Assembly (NCBI GenBank): GCA_032622095.1
Contig: CP136061.1
Coordinates: forward strand, 218,766,373-218,830,372
From: Siphonodentalium dalli
Lineage: Eukaryota; Mollusca; Scaphopoda; Gadilida; Siphonodentaliidae
Length of the DNA stretch: 64,000 nt
Reading direction: 5' to 3'
Shown here: positions 35,845 through 46,449 of the stretch, piece by piece
Numbering within the stretch: position 1 is the first letter of the stretch
Layout of the letters: every line of letters begins with the position of its first letter
The notes under the pieces: model-generated
Database searches by the model: none
What the model was told of the DNA's origin: nothing
Seen by the model: only the letters and a program-made list of their open reading frames with translations
Position numbers and translations under genes: made by a program

Positions 35845-35887
35845 AGTTCAGTTGAAGGGCTTCTCCTTGGCGGAAAAATATAATTTT

Positions 35888-36170
35888 TAAAATTCAAATT
35901 AGTTTTTCCTCAAGGGAAGCCCGAAACTGAACTATCATAGATCCCTCCCATGGCGGTGCCATTCCCAACCCCGCGACTCGCAAATCTTATTATTATAAGT
36001 CGGAAATAAAACTGGCTAGATGAATTGTTAAGAGCGCTGATTGACCGCAGAGTAGGCAATAAACGGACAATAAATTTTAACCCTCCTGATAACACAAGGC
36101 CGAGGATAATAATCCATATAGTTCAGTTTCGGGCTTCCCTTGAGGAAAAACTAATTTTAATTTTAAAAAT
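35888..36170. mobile_element. Small related inverted-repeat element next to the large one
   Basis: Inverted ends of about 55 bp ('ttttcctcaagggaagcccg' plus 'aaactgaactat' at 35905-35934, complement at 36122-36158). Its inside (35995-36120) is the inverse of the left subterminal zone of the large element (24818-24975). The two families are therefore related, and they abut head to tail here. Confidence 0.75.
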
Positions 36171-36518
36171 TATATATTTTGTCAGAGCTTTTATTCCTAC
36201 ATTTTTAGGTCAATGTTTTTGAAATTTGGCAGAGATATTTAGTACCATGGGAACCATGCACCTGCAATTATGACGTCTGTCCGACTTTTTTTGTGGAGTT
36301 ATTTCCCTTTTTCGACTTAGAACATTTTTGCAACATACATAATTTTGCCTGAGCTTTTATTCCTACATTTTTTTGTCAATAGGTTTAGAATTAGGATTAG
36401 GGGTTAGGGTTGTGCACCTGCAATGGGAATCTGTTATTTTATTATTTTAACTGTTTATTGACATGTGAAACATCTTAGTGTTTTAAAAAGTCACACCTCT
36501 AGTTTTATTCAATTACAG
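36171..36518. other. Intron 9, right flank: dispersed repeat
   Basis: 'gagcttttattcctacattttt' occurs twice (36185, 36352). The 'accatgggaaccatgcacct' to 'gttatttccctttttcgact' segment matches 24680-24765. Confidence 0.7.
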
Positions 36519-36636
36519 GCTTACAACATTGACCCCGTACAAGCACAAAGATCTCGTTGGGATGCAGAATCATCAAAGCTCATAAGTGATACAACAAAGC
36601 CATGTCCAAAATGTAAAGTGAAGACAGAGAGAGATG
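36519..36636 (+). CDS. PRKN: Parkin coding exon 10: REP and Rcat start
   Basis: Residues 348-386 plus one base. Acceptor 'attcaattacag', donor GTTGGT, phase 1. AYNIDPVQAQRSRWDAESSK carries W361, the REP Trp403 equivalent that covers the RING1 E2 site. TTKPCPKCKVKTERDG gives the first Rcat zinc pair, C376 and C379. Confidence 0.97.
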
Positions 36637-36839
36637 GTTGGTGTATATTAATTTGATAAACATTGTATTCTCATTGTTTCATACTTCTAAGCCTATATTT
36701 TTACATCCCATACTCCAAGAAATAATGAAAAATATTATTCTCAATTCTTCCGTATCACTCAGTTTTGACATTGAATGATAATCATGGAACGATAAGTTAA
36801 TAGATGTTATATTTTTATAAGCCTTTTGAAAAAAGGTTG

Positions 36840-37245
36840 TATTATGTAATCAGTCTAGCTGTCTCTCCATCCGCCCTTTAACATTTTTGGTTTCCAACCG
36901 ATAGCTCCAGTTTGGATTTTTGGATCTAAACCAAAGTTTGTATGTGTATTTCCCAGCTAAAGATACAGGCCAAGTTCGAATGTGGATTTCGTCCCAATTA
37001 TTTTTCCATGAGTTACGGACCTTTTCAACTTAGAATTTGAGCGATTTCATAACATTTGGTTTCCGAGCAGTAACTCCTATTTTGATTATTTTATTTTAAC
37101 CAAAGCGGGGATGTGTGTTTCCCAGCTAAAACTACAGGCCATGTTCGAATATGGGTTCTGTCCAATTATTTTCACAGGAGCTACAGCCATTTTTCGACTT
37201 AGAATTTTGACCACATTTTGGCATTGAAATTTATCAGATATTCTT
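36840..37245. repeat. Two units of a dispersed 'gactcctattttgatt' repeat
   Basis: Direct units near 36890-37035 and 37060-37205 share 'tggtttccaaccgatagctcc'/'tggtttccgagcagtaactcc', 'tgtgtatttcccagctaaa' and 'tacaggcca.gttcgaat'. Related in layout to 13470-13770 and 41200-42836. Confidence 0.75.
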
Positions 37246-38319
37246 TGTAAGCTCAAATTTTTATTTTGCAGTAGTACAATTCGAAATGGCTAAAGGATGT
37301 ATTTTGCCATGCCCTAGCGATGCTCTTGTGGTATATTTACATATACCCAATATTCTTCAATATATTCCTAAAGTTTTCCAGATTTCATTTATATGCTGGT
37401 TGTTCTCCATGGTCTACATCCAAGATATGTAACTGAAGAGTAATGATGATAATAATATAAAAACTTCAATGTCATAGGTTGTGGGGGTGGATACTGGAAT
37501 TAGCTTGTCCATTGGTCTTGACACAACTTTGTCATAGATTATAATGCTTTATTTGTTAATTATTTATTTGACACATATATTTATGGCCATGGCAACATGT
37601 GCTACTAAGTTTGGTCTGACATATTTTAGTAGAGTTATTGCATTTTTATGAGTTAAAATATACCTCCAGTGTAAAGGGGCACTGTACACTATATCCGGCC
37701 ATTTATGGGACCATCTCCTATTATACTCAATCTCATATATATTTTGAAGACCTCTGTTTGTCTGTCTGTCTGTATGTCTGTCTGTATGTCATTTATACAA
37801 ATCTACGATTCTCGACCGATCGGGACGAAACTTGGTACGTGTGTGTAGTTTGACCAGGCGGTGGACGTTGTCGTATTGCCGAGCCCGTGCGACGCCAGCT
37901 TCGCGCATGCGCAGACCAGATCTCGGAAACGGGTGGAGCTATCGACTTGAAATTTGGTATGTGAATGTATCTTGCCCCGGATACGAGGCAGTGCGATACG
38001 TCCCCGAATCTGACGGGACTTCCACTGCCTTATCGGGTCACCCCCAAGCCGTCAATGCCAACAACAACGACATTGTTGCAATGTGAGAATCTTCGGGTGG
38101 CTCCCAAGCCATGAATGCCAACAACGACGACATGGCTGCTGAAACTTCAGTAAATATTAGGCGGTGTGATACGTCCCCGAATCTGACGGGACTTCCAATT
38201 TATCTTGATTAAAAAGGCAGAATTAACTCATCGGAAAACAAAACATGCGTGTTGTGTCATTCTTATGTCTGTCGTTCCAAGGTTTTCATCGGGTCAGTTT
38301 TTCCGCCCGATGTACCTTA

Positions 38320-39275
38320 AGGACTTTGCTAACCCAATTTTCCCCAAATTTGATGGAGTCAAAATAAAGGTTTATGTTCACTTTTGTTAGTAATCACAGT
38401 AACCAAACACATGAATGCAACATGTTAAGAGCATTATTAATGGTGGAATATGTTAGAAATACTAAATGTGAAATTTATAGAGGTTTTTAAAATCTATTTT
38501 TTCGAACCCAAAATCAATAAACACAAAGTCCATATCAAAGAAAAAAATATGGCAATGTCTACTGAACACTGTGAAGAATGATGAACAATAAAATAATATT
38601 CATATTTATCAAGCATTCTTTGATAAAATTACTAAGAACCAATTGTTTACAAACCATTGAGTAAGTTACCTGACATCGCTTATAGTGAGGTGGAAGTTAA
38701 ATGTTAATATCTGTGGACAGCGGTGTGTTGTGAATCTCTTGACAAAAGAATTGTCTAATCCCCAATCTGGTGTACCCTCATAGCCCAGAAACTAGGTCAC
38801 CAATCATCCTGAGTCAGGATAAAGTACAGCACTGGCTGGTCATAATCCCCATGAATCCCAACAGACTTGAGTGAACATTATCTTGACCCATCAAATTCAG
38901 TTCCCAAATAGCTTTGCTGAGCAATGAAAGCTACCATTTGTAGACAACTGCTTCCAAGCCAAAAATCTAAATAAAACTGAAGAAATGTGAGTATATCTTT
39001 ATTGTTCATCATTCTTCACAGTGTTCAGTACACATACCCATATTTTTTTCTTAGATATGACCTTTGTGTTTGTTGATTTTGGGTTCGAAAAAATAAATTT
39101 TAAAAACTTCTATAAATTTCACATTTTGAATTTCTAACATAATCTACCATGAATTATACTCTTAAAATGTAGCATCCATGGGTATGGTTACTGTGATTAG
39201 TAATAAAAGTGAACATAAACCTTTATTTTGGACTCCATTAAATTTGGGGAAAATTGGGTTAGCAAAGTCCTTAAA
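38320..39275. mobile_element. Foldback element with arms of about 270 bp
   Basis: 'aggactttgctaacccaatt' and the following sequence to about 38590 is inverted at 38998-39275 with about 90% identity by eye ('atgaacaataaa', 'gttcgaaaaaataaatttt', 'gaacataaacctttatttt'). The central 400 bp is unique. The tandem triplication begins inside its right arm. Confidence 0.85.
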
Positions 39276-39594
39276 TCATACCTCTTTTAGGGACAGGTAC
39301 TGCGTGTTGTGTGAAACATTCTTTGTCTGTCGTTCCTAGGAACGGGGGAAATTTTCATCGGGTCAGTCTTAACCTTCAAACGGGTACCCACAAATTATAT
39401 ATTGTGACCCCGACATGACCTTGACTTTGAAAATGATCAATTCAAGGTCAAATCGGGTAAAATATTGAAAAACCCAAAATTAAATTAAAAAATTAATATT
39501 AACTCATTGAAAAACATAAAAAAAACATAAAAAATTGTCATGTTTCGGACCAACGCCGCCAGTGGCGGGCTAACCTGCTAGTATAATATATATA

Positions 39595-39822
39595 TGCAAC
39601 AAATGAATGAGTTTGAGCCATGAATAAGTGCAAAATAAACTCATGTGCTCTATGAAAGATGCAAATAACATGGTAATTATAATGAAAATGAGTTTATGGC
39701 TCGAATCATTAACTCATTTTCATGATAATTACCATGTTCTTTACATCATTCAATAGAGCACATGAGTGTATTTTGCACTAACCCAGGGTTCAATTTCATT
39801 CATTTGTTGCATATATTCTGTT
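39595..39822. mobile_element. 220-bp palindromic element ('caacaaatgaatgagt' family)
   Basis: Arms 'gcaacaaatgaatgagtttg', 'aaactcatgtgctctatgaa' and 'catggtaattataatgaaaa' face their complements. Uninterrupted relative of 16145-17470. Repeated at 43208-43435 and 46821-47048. Confidence 0.85.
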
Positions 39823-39953
39823 GAGTATAATAGGAGATGGTCCCATAAAGTACCCCTTTAAACCTGTAATAAGTATTGAAAGCTGTTCAGGTATATATCT
39901 CTAAATAACCCTTTGCATTTACATGTCTCTCAATGAATGATGTATCTCCACAG

Positions 39954-40057
39954 GAGGATGTCTCCACATGACATGTTCTCGGTGCCAATTCGAGTGGTGT
40001 TGGTTGTGTGCAACAGAATGGAACTATGAATGCCAAGCTGATCACTGGTTTGGATGA
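39954..40057 (+). CDS. PRKN: Parkin coding exon 11 (copy 1): catalytic Rcat and stop
   Basis: Completes Gly387 and encodes residues 388-420, then TGA. Acceptor 'tatctccacag'. [19 protein letters not shown], then [16 protein letters not shown]389 is the catalytic Cys (human Cys431), H391 and E400 complete the active-site set, and C394, C397, C402, C405, C413 and H417 are zinc ligands. The second zinc pair is C-x2-C, two residues shorter than in human or fly parkin. The HWFG end is as in fly parkin. This is the nearest copy to exon 10 and the default terminal exon. Confidence 0.96.
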
Positions 40058-40461
40058 CAGGGAATCCTCTCGCACTGTACATGACTTACAACAGGAAGAT
40101 ACACATTCAAATTTTGGGCACACCTATTGGCATACAACTAACATAACTTACTCAGAACTTAGTTTAACCTTTTGAAATCTTAAAGCTCCTTTTGGATACA
40201 AGATAGGTCAAGGCTTTGTTAAGGTAAATCTTCGGAACTGCATTTCAACATTTGGGCACAGTTGGATTCAGAGTTGCATGCATAGTGTAGCATGTAAAAT
40301 GGAAACACATTGCTTTGAGTGAAAAGCTTGATGCAGTGTCTCTTCTAAAAATCAACGACATAATGTAATACCAAACATATTTCCAGCAAAGCACTAGCTT
40401 CCACTGTTGGTCAGTAACATCATTGCCATTAGTATCAAGTGTCAGCACCTAAGTTTTTTTG

Positions 40462-40732
40462 TTAACCTGTTCGCTGCTATGACGTCTGTAACTATTAAGG
40501 ACGAAAAAGTGGACGCCATGTGCTAGATGGTCTGTATGTACTACGGACCTACTTCAGCACACTAGCAGTAGGCCATTCAGAGATTGGTGCATCGGAATAA
40601 CTGTATCTCAAAGTTTCAAACAGTTTTATGGTTCTTATGATATTCCCATTATATTTTCCCACTGGAAAATGGCAATAACGTCAACAGCCCAGCACACGAC
40701 GTCATAACGTCATTTAGCAGGAAAGAGGTTAA
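40462..40732. mobile_element. piggyBac-like MITE (TTAA-flanked, 271 bp)
   Basis: TTAA at both ends. Imperfect inverted termini CCTGTTCGCTGCTATGACGT and the complement of CCTCTTTCCTGCTAAATGACGT. CRE-like 'gacgtcat' words lie near both ends. Sits in the putative parkin 3'UTR or downstream. Copies at 44075-44345 and 47688-47958. Confidence 0.75.
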
Positions 40733-40802
40733 AACTTTAATAGCCAGCTGATCTCACAGCAATTCCAGAGGTATGAAGATAGTGCAGCAAGTCTGAGTTT
40801 AG

Positions 40803-40910
40803 TGTGCGTGTCATTTGCAGAATGAGGTCCCCAGAGGGTGAATTTAGTTATTGTATCCCGTATAGTGGGCTAGCATCACCAAATTCACCCTCTGGGAACC
40901 TCATTCTGCA
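40803..40910. mobile_element. Palindromic 100-bp MITE, copy 3 (also 44416-44523, 48029-48136)
   Basis: 'gaggtccccagagggtgaat' facing 'aattcaccctctgggaacct'. Same family as 15704. Present once in each tandem block. Confidence 0.9.
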
Positions 40911-41036
40911 TGGCATTATCTGCTATGGGAGACAAAGACTCAGATTGAAGTTCCCATCATTGAATATTGTGATGTACACCCATTGGGAACCTCAATGTGT
41001 CATTTGCCAATTTGGGGATATAGAGAAACTAAACTA

Positions 41037-42836
41037 AATAAAAGGCCGCTCGGCCACAGTGTCCCCCGAACCGGTGGCTTCATTTGGAGCGGAGGCTTTG
41101 TAGAAGTATAGTATATGGATAAGACACTTGTGCATTGTCTCATTACTGACATGCATACAAATAACCAAATCTTAAAAAAACCTCTTAAAGTCAAAATATA
41201 ACCTCAAATTGGCACAAAATGAAGAAAATTACAAGAAAAATTTAATTTAAGTCAAAAAGCCCATAACTCTGAGAAAAATCATCGGTTCAAACTCAAATCG
41301 AACTTGACCTGTATCGTGATATGACTGATCCACATAAAAACGGTATTTGCAATTAAAGGATCCAAACTTGAGATATCATCCGGAAACCGAAAAAGTGAGA
41401 AATTTTCTAAGTAAAACAAGTCGAAAAAGGGCCACAACTCTCGCAAAAATGGGCGGAGCATATCCATATTCGAACTTCACCTGTACATAGGGCTGATAAA
41501 CTCACATACCAAATTTGGTTCAGATATGATCACACAAACTGAAGTTATCATCCGGAAACCAGAAAATTCCAATATTCTAAGTAAAATAAAAGGCCGCTCG
41601 GCCACAGTGTCCCCCGAACCGGTGGCTTCATTTGGAGCGGAGGCTTTGTAGAAGTATACTATATGGATAAGACACTTGTGCATTGTCTCATTACTGACAT
41701 GCATACAAATAACCAAATCTTAAAAAAACTCTTAAAGTCAAAATATAACCTCAAATTGGCACAAAATGAAGAAAATTACAAGAAAAATTGAATTTTCTAA
41801 GTCGAAAAGCCCATAACTCTGAGAAAAATCATCGGTTCAAACTCAAATTCGAACTTGACCTGTATCGTGATATGACTGATCCACATAAAAACGGTATTTG
41901 CAATTAAAGGATCCAAACTTGAGATATCATCCGTAAACCGAAAAAATGAGAAATTTTCGAAGTAAAACAAGTCGAATAAAAGGTCGGTAGACCTCATGTC
42001 CGCCTCTAAGCATCGGTTTGATACGACCGTTGTTTGCGCATAAAAATTGGCATGGTGGAACACGAAATCGAATTTGATCTGTCTTTTGTGCTAGTGAACC
42101 TACATATACCAAATTTAATTTCATTCAGTACACATTTACTAAAGTTATCATCCGGAAACCTCAAATTGGCAAAAATTCTAAGTCAAAAAGGGACATAACT
42201 CTGGTTTAAATCTGATTAACTCTACTAAAGTTATCATCCGGACACCAACTTTTGGGGTTTTATATGTCTGGTCGGCGGACAAAAAAGGGCCATAACTCTC
42301 ACAAAATTTATTCGATTACACCGAAATTCGAACTTGAGCTGTATTTTGATATAAGTAATCCACAAAAAGACGGGTTTTGCATATAAACAATCCATAATCA
42401 AGTTATCATCCGGAAACCAAAAAACAGAAGAAAAACTGAATTTTCTATGTCGAAAAAGGGGCATAACTCTGCCAAAAATGGTCGGGCAGAACCCAAGTTC
42501 GAACTTGACCTGTGTTTTGCTGGGAGAAAGTAATATACCAAATTTGGTTTTATTTGGGCCATAACTCTCGCAAAAATGGGCGGAGCAAACCCATATTCGA
42601 ACTTGACCTTTATTTTGGTCTGATAAACTCACCTATGAAATTCGCTTTTGATCTAATAACTGAAACTAAAGTTATCATCCGGAAACCATTTCCGGACGCA
42701 CGGACGGATACCGGCTATTTTAATAGTCCCCCGAAATGTTTTTTTCGGGGGACAAAAAGGGCCATAACTCTCGCAAAAATGGGCGGAGCAAACCCATATT
42801 CGAACTTGACCTGTATTTTGGTCTGATAAACTCACC
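41037..42836. repeat. Diverged 'gggccataactct' repeat tract
   Basis: Begins with two direct segments of about 546 bp (41037 and 41583: 'aaataaaaggccgctcggcc', 'ccggtggcttcatttggagc'), then a series of units with 'gccataactctcgcaaaaat', 'cccatattcgaacttgacct', 'gataaactcac' and 'aaagttatcatccggaaacc'. - strand ORFs of 60-140 codons here are shadows of the repeat. Carried in each tandem block. Confidence 0.85.
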
Positions 42837-45800
42837 TATTTTGGACTCCATTAAATTTGGGGAAAATTGGGTTAGCAAAGTCCTTAAATCATACCTCTTT
42901 TAGGGACAGGTACTGCGTGTTGTGTGAAACATTCTTTGTCTGTCGTTCCTAGGAACGGGGGAAATTTTCATCGGGTCAGTCTTAACCTTCAAACGGGTAC
43001 CCACAAATTATATATTGTGACCCCGACATGACCTTGACCTTGAAAATGATCAATTCAAGGTCAAATCGGGTAAAATATTGAAAAACCCAAAATTAAATTA
43101 AAAAATTAATATTAACTCATTGAAAAACATAAAAAAAACATAAAAAATTGTCATGTTTCGGACCAACGCCGCCAGTGGCGGGCTAACCTGCTAGTATAAT
43201 ATATATATGCAACAAATGAATGAGTTTGAGCCATGAATAAGTGCAAAATAAACTCATGTGCTCTATGAAAGATGCAAATAACATGGTAATTATAATGAAA
43301 GTGAGTTTATGGCTCGAATCATTAACTCATTTTCATGATAATTACCATGTTCTTTACATCATTCAATAGAGCACATGAGTGTATTTTGCACTAACCCAGG
43401 GTTCAATTTCATTCATTTGTTGCATATATTCTGTTGAGTATAATAGGAGATGGTCCCATAAAGTACCCCTTTAAACCTGTAATAAGTATTGAAAGCTGTT
43501 CAGGTATATATCTCTAAATAACCCTTTGCATTTACATGTCTCTCAATGAATGATGTATCTCCACAGGAGGATGTCTCCACATGACATGTTCTCGGTGCCA
43601 ATTCGAGTGGTGTTGGTTGTGTGCAACAGAATGGAACTATGAATGCCAAGCTGATCACTGGTTTGGATGACAGGGAATCCTCTCGCACTGTACATGACTT
43701 ACAACAGGAAGATACACATTCAAATTTTGGGCACACCTATTGGCATACAACTAACATAACTTACTCAGAACTTAGTTTAACCTTTTGAAATCTTAAAGCT
43801 CCTTTTGGATACAAGATAGGTCAAGGCTTTGTTAAGGTAAATCTTCGGAACTGCATTTCAACATTTGGGCACAGTTGGATTCAGAGTTGCATGCATAGTG
43901 TAGCATGTAAAATGGAAACACATTGCTTTGAGTGAAAAGCTTGATGCAGTGTCTCTTCTAAAAATCAACGACATAATGTAATACCAAACATATTTCCAGC
44001 AAAGCACTAGCTTCCACTGTTGGTCAGTAACATCATTGCCATTAGTATCAAGTGTCAGCACCTAAGTTTTTTTGTTAACCTGTTCGCTGCTATGACGTCT
44101 GTAACTATTAAGGACGAAAAAGTGGACGCCATGTGCTAGATGGTCTGTATGTACTACGGACCTACTTCAGCACACTAGCAGTAGGCCATTCAGAGATTGG
44201 TGCATCGGAATAACTGTATCTCAAAGTTTCAAACAGTTTTATGGTTCTTATGATATTCCCATTATATTTTCCCACTGGAAAATGGCAATAACGTCAACAG
44301 CCCAGCACACGACGTCATAACGTCATTTAGCAGGAAAGAGGTTAAAACTTTAATAGCCAGCTGATCTCACAGCAATTCCAGAGGTATGAAGATAGTGCAG
44401 CAAGTCTGAGTTTAGTGTGCGTGTCATTTGCAGAATGAGGTCCCCAGAGGGTGAATTTAGTTATTGTATCCCGTATAGTGGGCTAGCATCACCAAATTCA
44501 CCCTCTGGGAACCTCATTCTGCATGGCATTATCTGCTATGGGAGACAAAGACTCAGATTGAAGTTCCCATCATTGAATATTGTGATGTACACCCATTGGG
44601 AACCTCAATGTGTCATTTGCCAATTTGGGGATATAGAGAAACTAAACTAAATAAAAGGCCGCTCGGCCACAGTGTCCCCCGAACCGGTGGCTTCATTTGG
44701 AGCGGAGGCTTTGTAGAAGTATAGTATATGGATAAGACACTTGTGCATTGTCTCATTACTGACATGCATACAAATAACCAAATCTTAAAAAAACCTCTTA
44801 AAGTCAAAATATAACCTCAAATTGGCACAAAATGAAGAAAATTACAAGAAAAATTTAATTTAAGTCAAAAAGCCCATAACTCTGAGAAAAATCATCGGTT
44901 CAAACTCAAATCGAACTTGACCTGTATCGTGATATGACTGATCCACATAAAAACGGTATTTGCAATTAAAGGATCCAAACTTGAGATATCATCCGGAAAC
45001 CGAAAAAGTGAGAAATTTTCTAAGTAAAACAAGTCGAAAAAGGGCCACAACTCTCGCAAAAATGGGCGGAGCATATCCATATTCGAACTTCACCTGTACA
45101 TAGGGCTGATAAACTCACATACCAAATTTGGTTCAGATATGATCACACAAACTGAAGTTATCATCCGGAAACCAGAAAATTCCAATATTCTAAGTAAAAT
45201 AAAAGGCCGCTCGGCCACAGTGTCCCCCGAACCGGTGGCTTCATTTGGAGCGGAGGCTTTGTAGAAGTATACTATATGGATAAGACACTTGTGCATTGTC
45301 TCATTACTGACATGCATACAAATAACCAAATCTTAAAAAAACTCTTAAAGTCAAAATATAACCTCAAATTGGCACAAAATGAAGAAAATTACAAGAAAAA
45401 TTGAATTTTCTAAGTCGAAAAGCCCATAACTCTGAGAAAAATCATCGGTTCAAACTCAAATTCGAACTTGACCTGTATCGTGATATGACTGATCCACATA
45501 AAAACGGTATTTGCAATTAAAGGATCCAAACTTGAGATATCATCCGTAAACCGAAAAAATGAGAAATTTTCGAAGTAAAACAAGTCGAATAAAAGGTCGG
45601 TAGACCTCATGTCCGCCTCTAAGCATCGGTTTGATACGACCGTTGTTTGCGCATAAAAATTGGCATGGTGGAACACGAAATCGAATTTGATCTGTCTTTT
45701 GTGCTAGTGAACCTACATATACCAAATTTAATTTCATTCAGTACACATTTACTAAAGTTATCATCCGGAAACCTCAAATTGGCAAAAATTCTAAGTCAAA

Positions 45801-46449
45801 AAGGGACATAACTCTGGTTTAAATCTGATTAACTCTACTAAAGTTATCATCCGGACACCAACTTTTGGGGTTTTATATGTCTGGTCGGCGGACAAAAAAG
45901 GGCCATAACTCTCACAAAATTTATTCGATTACACCGAAATTCGAACTTGAGCTGTATTTTGATATAAGTAATCCACAAAAAGACGGGTTTTGCATATAAA
46001 CAATCCATAATCAAGTTATCATCCGGAAACCAAAAAACAGAAGAAAAACTGAATTTTCTATGTCGAAAAAGGGGCATAACTCTGCCAAAAATGGTCGGGC
46101 AGAACCCAAGTTCGAACTTGACCTGTGTTTTGCTGGGAGAAAGTAATATACCAAATTTGGTTTTATTTGGGCCATAACTCTCGCAAAAATGGGCGGAGCA
46201 AACCCATATTCGAACTTGACCTTTATTTTGGTCTGATAAACTCACCTATGAAATTCGCTTTTGATCTAATAACTGAAACTAAAGTTATCATCCGGAAACC
46301 ATTTCCGGACGCACGGACGGATACCGGCTATTTTAATAGTCCCCCGAAATGTTTTTTTCGGGGGACAAAAAGGGCCATAACTCTCGCAAAAATGGGCGGA
46401 GCAAACCCATATTCGAACTTGACCTGTATTTTGGTCTGATAAACTCACC
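42837..46449 (+). repeat. 3,613-bp tandem block, copy 2
   Basis: Near-identical to copy 1, offset exactly 3,613 bp. Shares C at 43039 and G at 43301 with copy 3, against copy 1. Confidence 0.97.
43567..43670 (+). CDS. PRKN: Parkin terminal exon, copy 2
   Basis: Identical to 39954-40057 including the 'tatctccacag' acceptor, the frame and the TGA stop. It can splice from exon 10 in phase, giving the same protein with a different 3' end. It is either an alternative terminal exon or a redundant copy. Expression is not shown by sequence. Confidence 0.85.

Larger units (their letters stand above)
24777..35887. mobile_element. Large compound inverted-repeat (foldback) element, about 11.1 kb
   Basis: The outer ends are inverted: 'tttccgccaaggagaagccc' plus 'ttcaactgaactatat' at 24783-24818, and its complement at 35845-35883. 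Diverged inverted arms run toward a centre near 31.2 kb. The pairs are 28819-29945 with 33749-34867, 29946-30260 with 32330-32646, and 30545-30835 with 31600-31870. The right arm is split by a hAT element (32647-33748). No convincing transposase was found, only decayed coding-like pieces. The flanks 24620-24776 and 36171-36420 join into one interrupted repeat, so the block arrived as an insertion into parkin intron 9. Exact edges are uncertain by about 10 bp. Confidence 0.75.
37667..39865. mobile_element. Composite region with inverted ends ('taaaggggcactgtac')
   Basis: Left 'gtgtaaaggggcactgtac' plus 'tttatgggaccatctcctat' plus 'tatactcaa' (37663-37734). Right, the complement 'gagtataataggagatggtc' plus 'ccataaagtacccctttaa' (39830-39865). 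Inside lie a TCTG microsatellite (37757-37795), a GC-richer block with the direct pair 'gatacgtccccgaatctgac' (37996 and 38168), a foldback at 38320-39275 and the palindrome at 39595-39822. Confidence 0.55.
7525..40057 (+). other. PRKN: Parkin gene (RBR E3 ubiquitin ligase), whole locus
   Basis: Eleven coding exons join in consistent phase at GT-AG sites to give a 420-residue protein: Ubl (about 20-96), RING0 (about 106-175), RING1 (about 195-255), IBR (about 275-340), REP (about 350-365), Rcat (376-420). Parkin is recruited to damaged mitochondria and ubiquitinates outer-membrane proteins after PINK1 phosphorylates ubiquitin and the Ubl Ser. Present here are Ser86 (human Ser65), K122, R124 and K172 (its RING0 docking pocket), W361 (REP Trp403), catalytic C389 (Cys431), H391 and E400. 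The protein is about 45-60 residues shorter than human or fly parkin, mainly in the Ubl-RING0 linker. Introns range from about 350 bp to 13 kb and are full of mobile elements. The last exon is present three times. Confidence 0.96.
39224..42836 (+). repeat. 3,613-bp tandem block, copy 1 (holds parkin exon 11)
   Basis: Starts at 'tattttggactccattaaat' and ends where the same words begin again at 42837. It contains the end of a foldback element, a 220-bp palindrome, the terminal parkin exon, a TTAA MITE, a palindromic MITE and diverged 'ccataactct' repeats. By eye it differs from copy 2 at only a couple of bases (39426 T/C, 39688 A/G). Confidence 0.97.

Noticed and set aside
36405-36425. 'ggattaggggttagggttg' as an interstitial telomere repeat
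   Set aside because: Only about two imperfect TTAGGG-like words; too short to mean anything.
7525-40057. Another RBR ligase (ARIH or RNF144 type) instead of parkin
   Set aside because: The Ubl with an LGQHSVLHA end, RING0, the REP Trp and the HWFG tail together are specific to parkin.
39887-40123. - strand 78-codon Cys-rich ORF opposite the terminal parkin exon
   Set aside because: Shadow of the parkin exon on the other strand. The + strand frame has the splice site and the catalytic motif.
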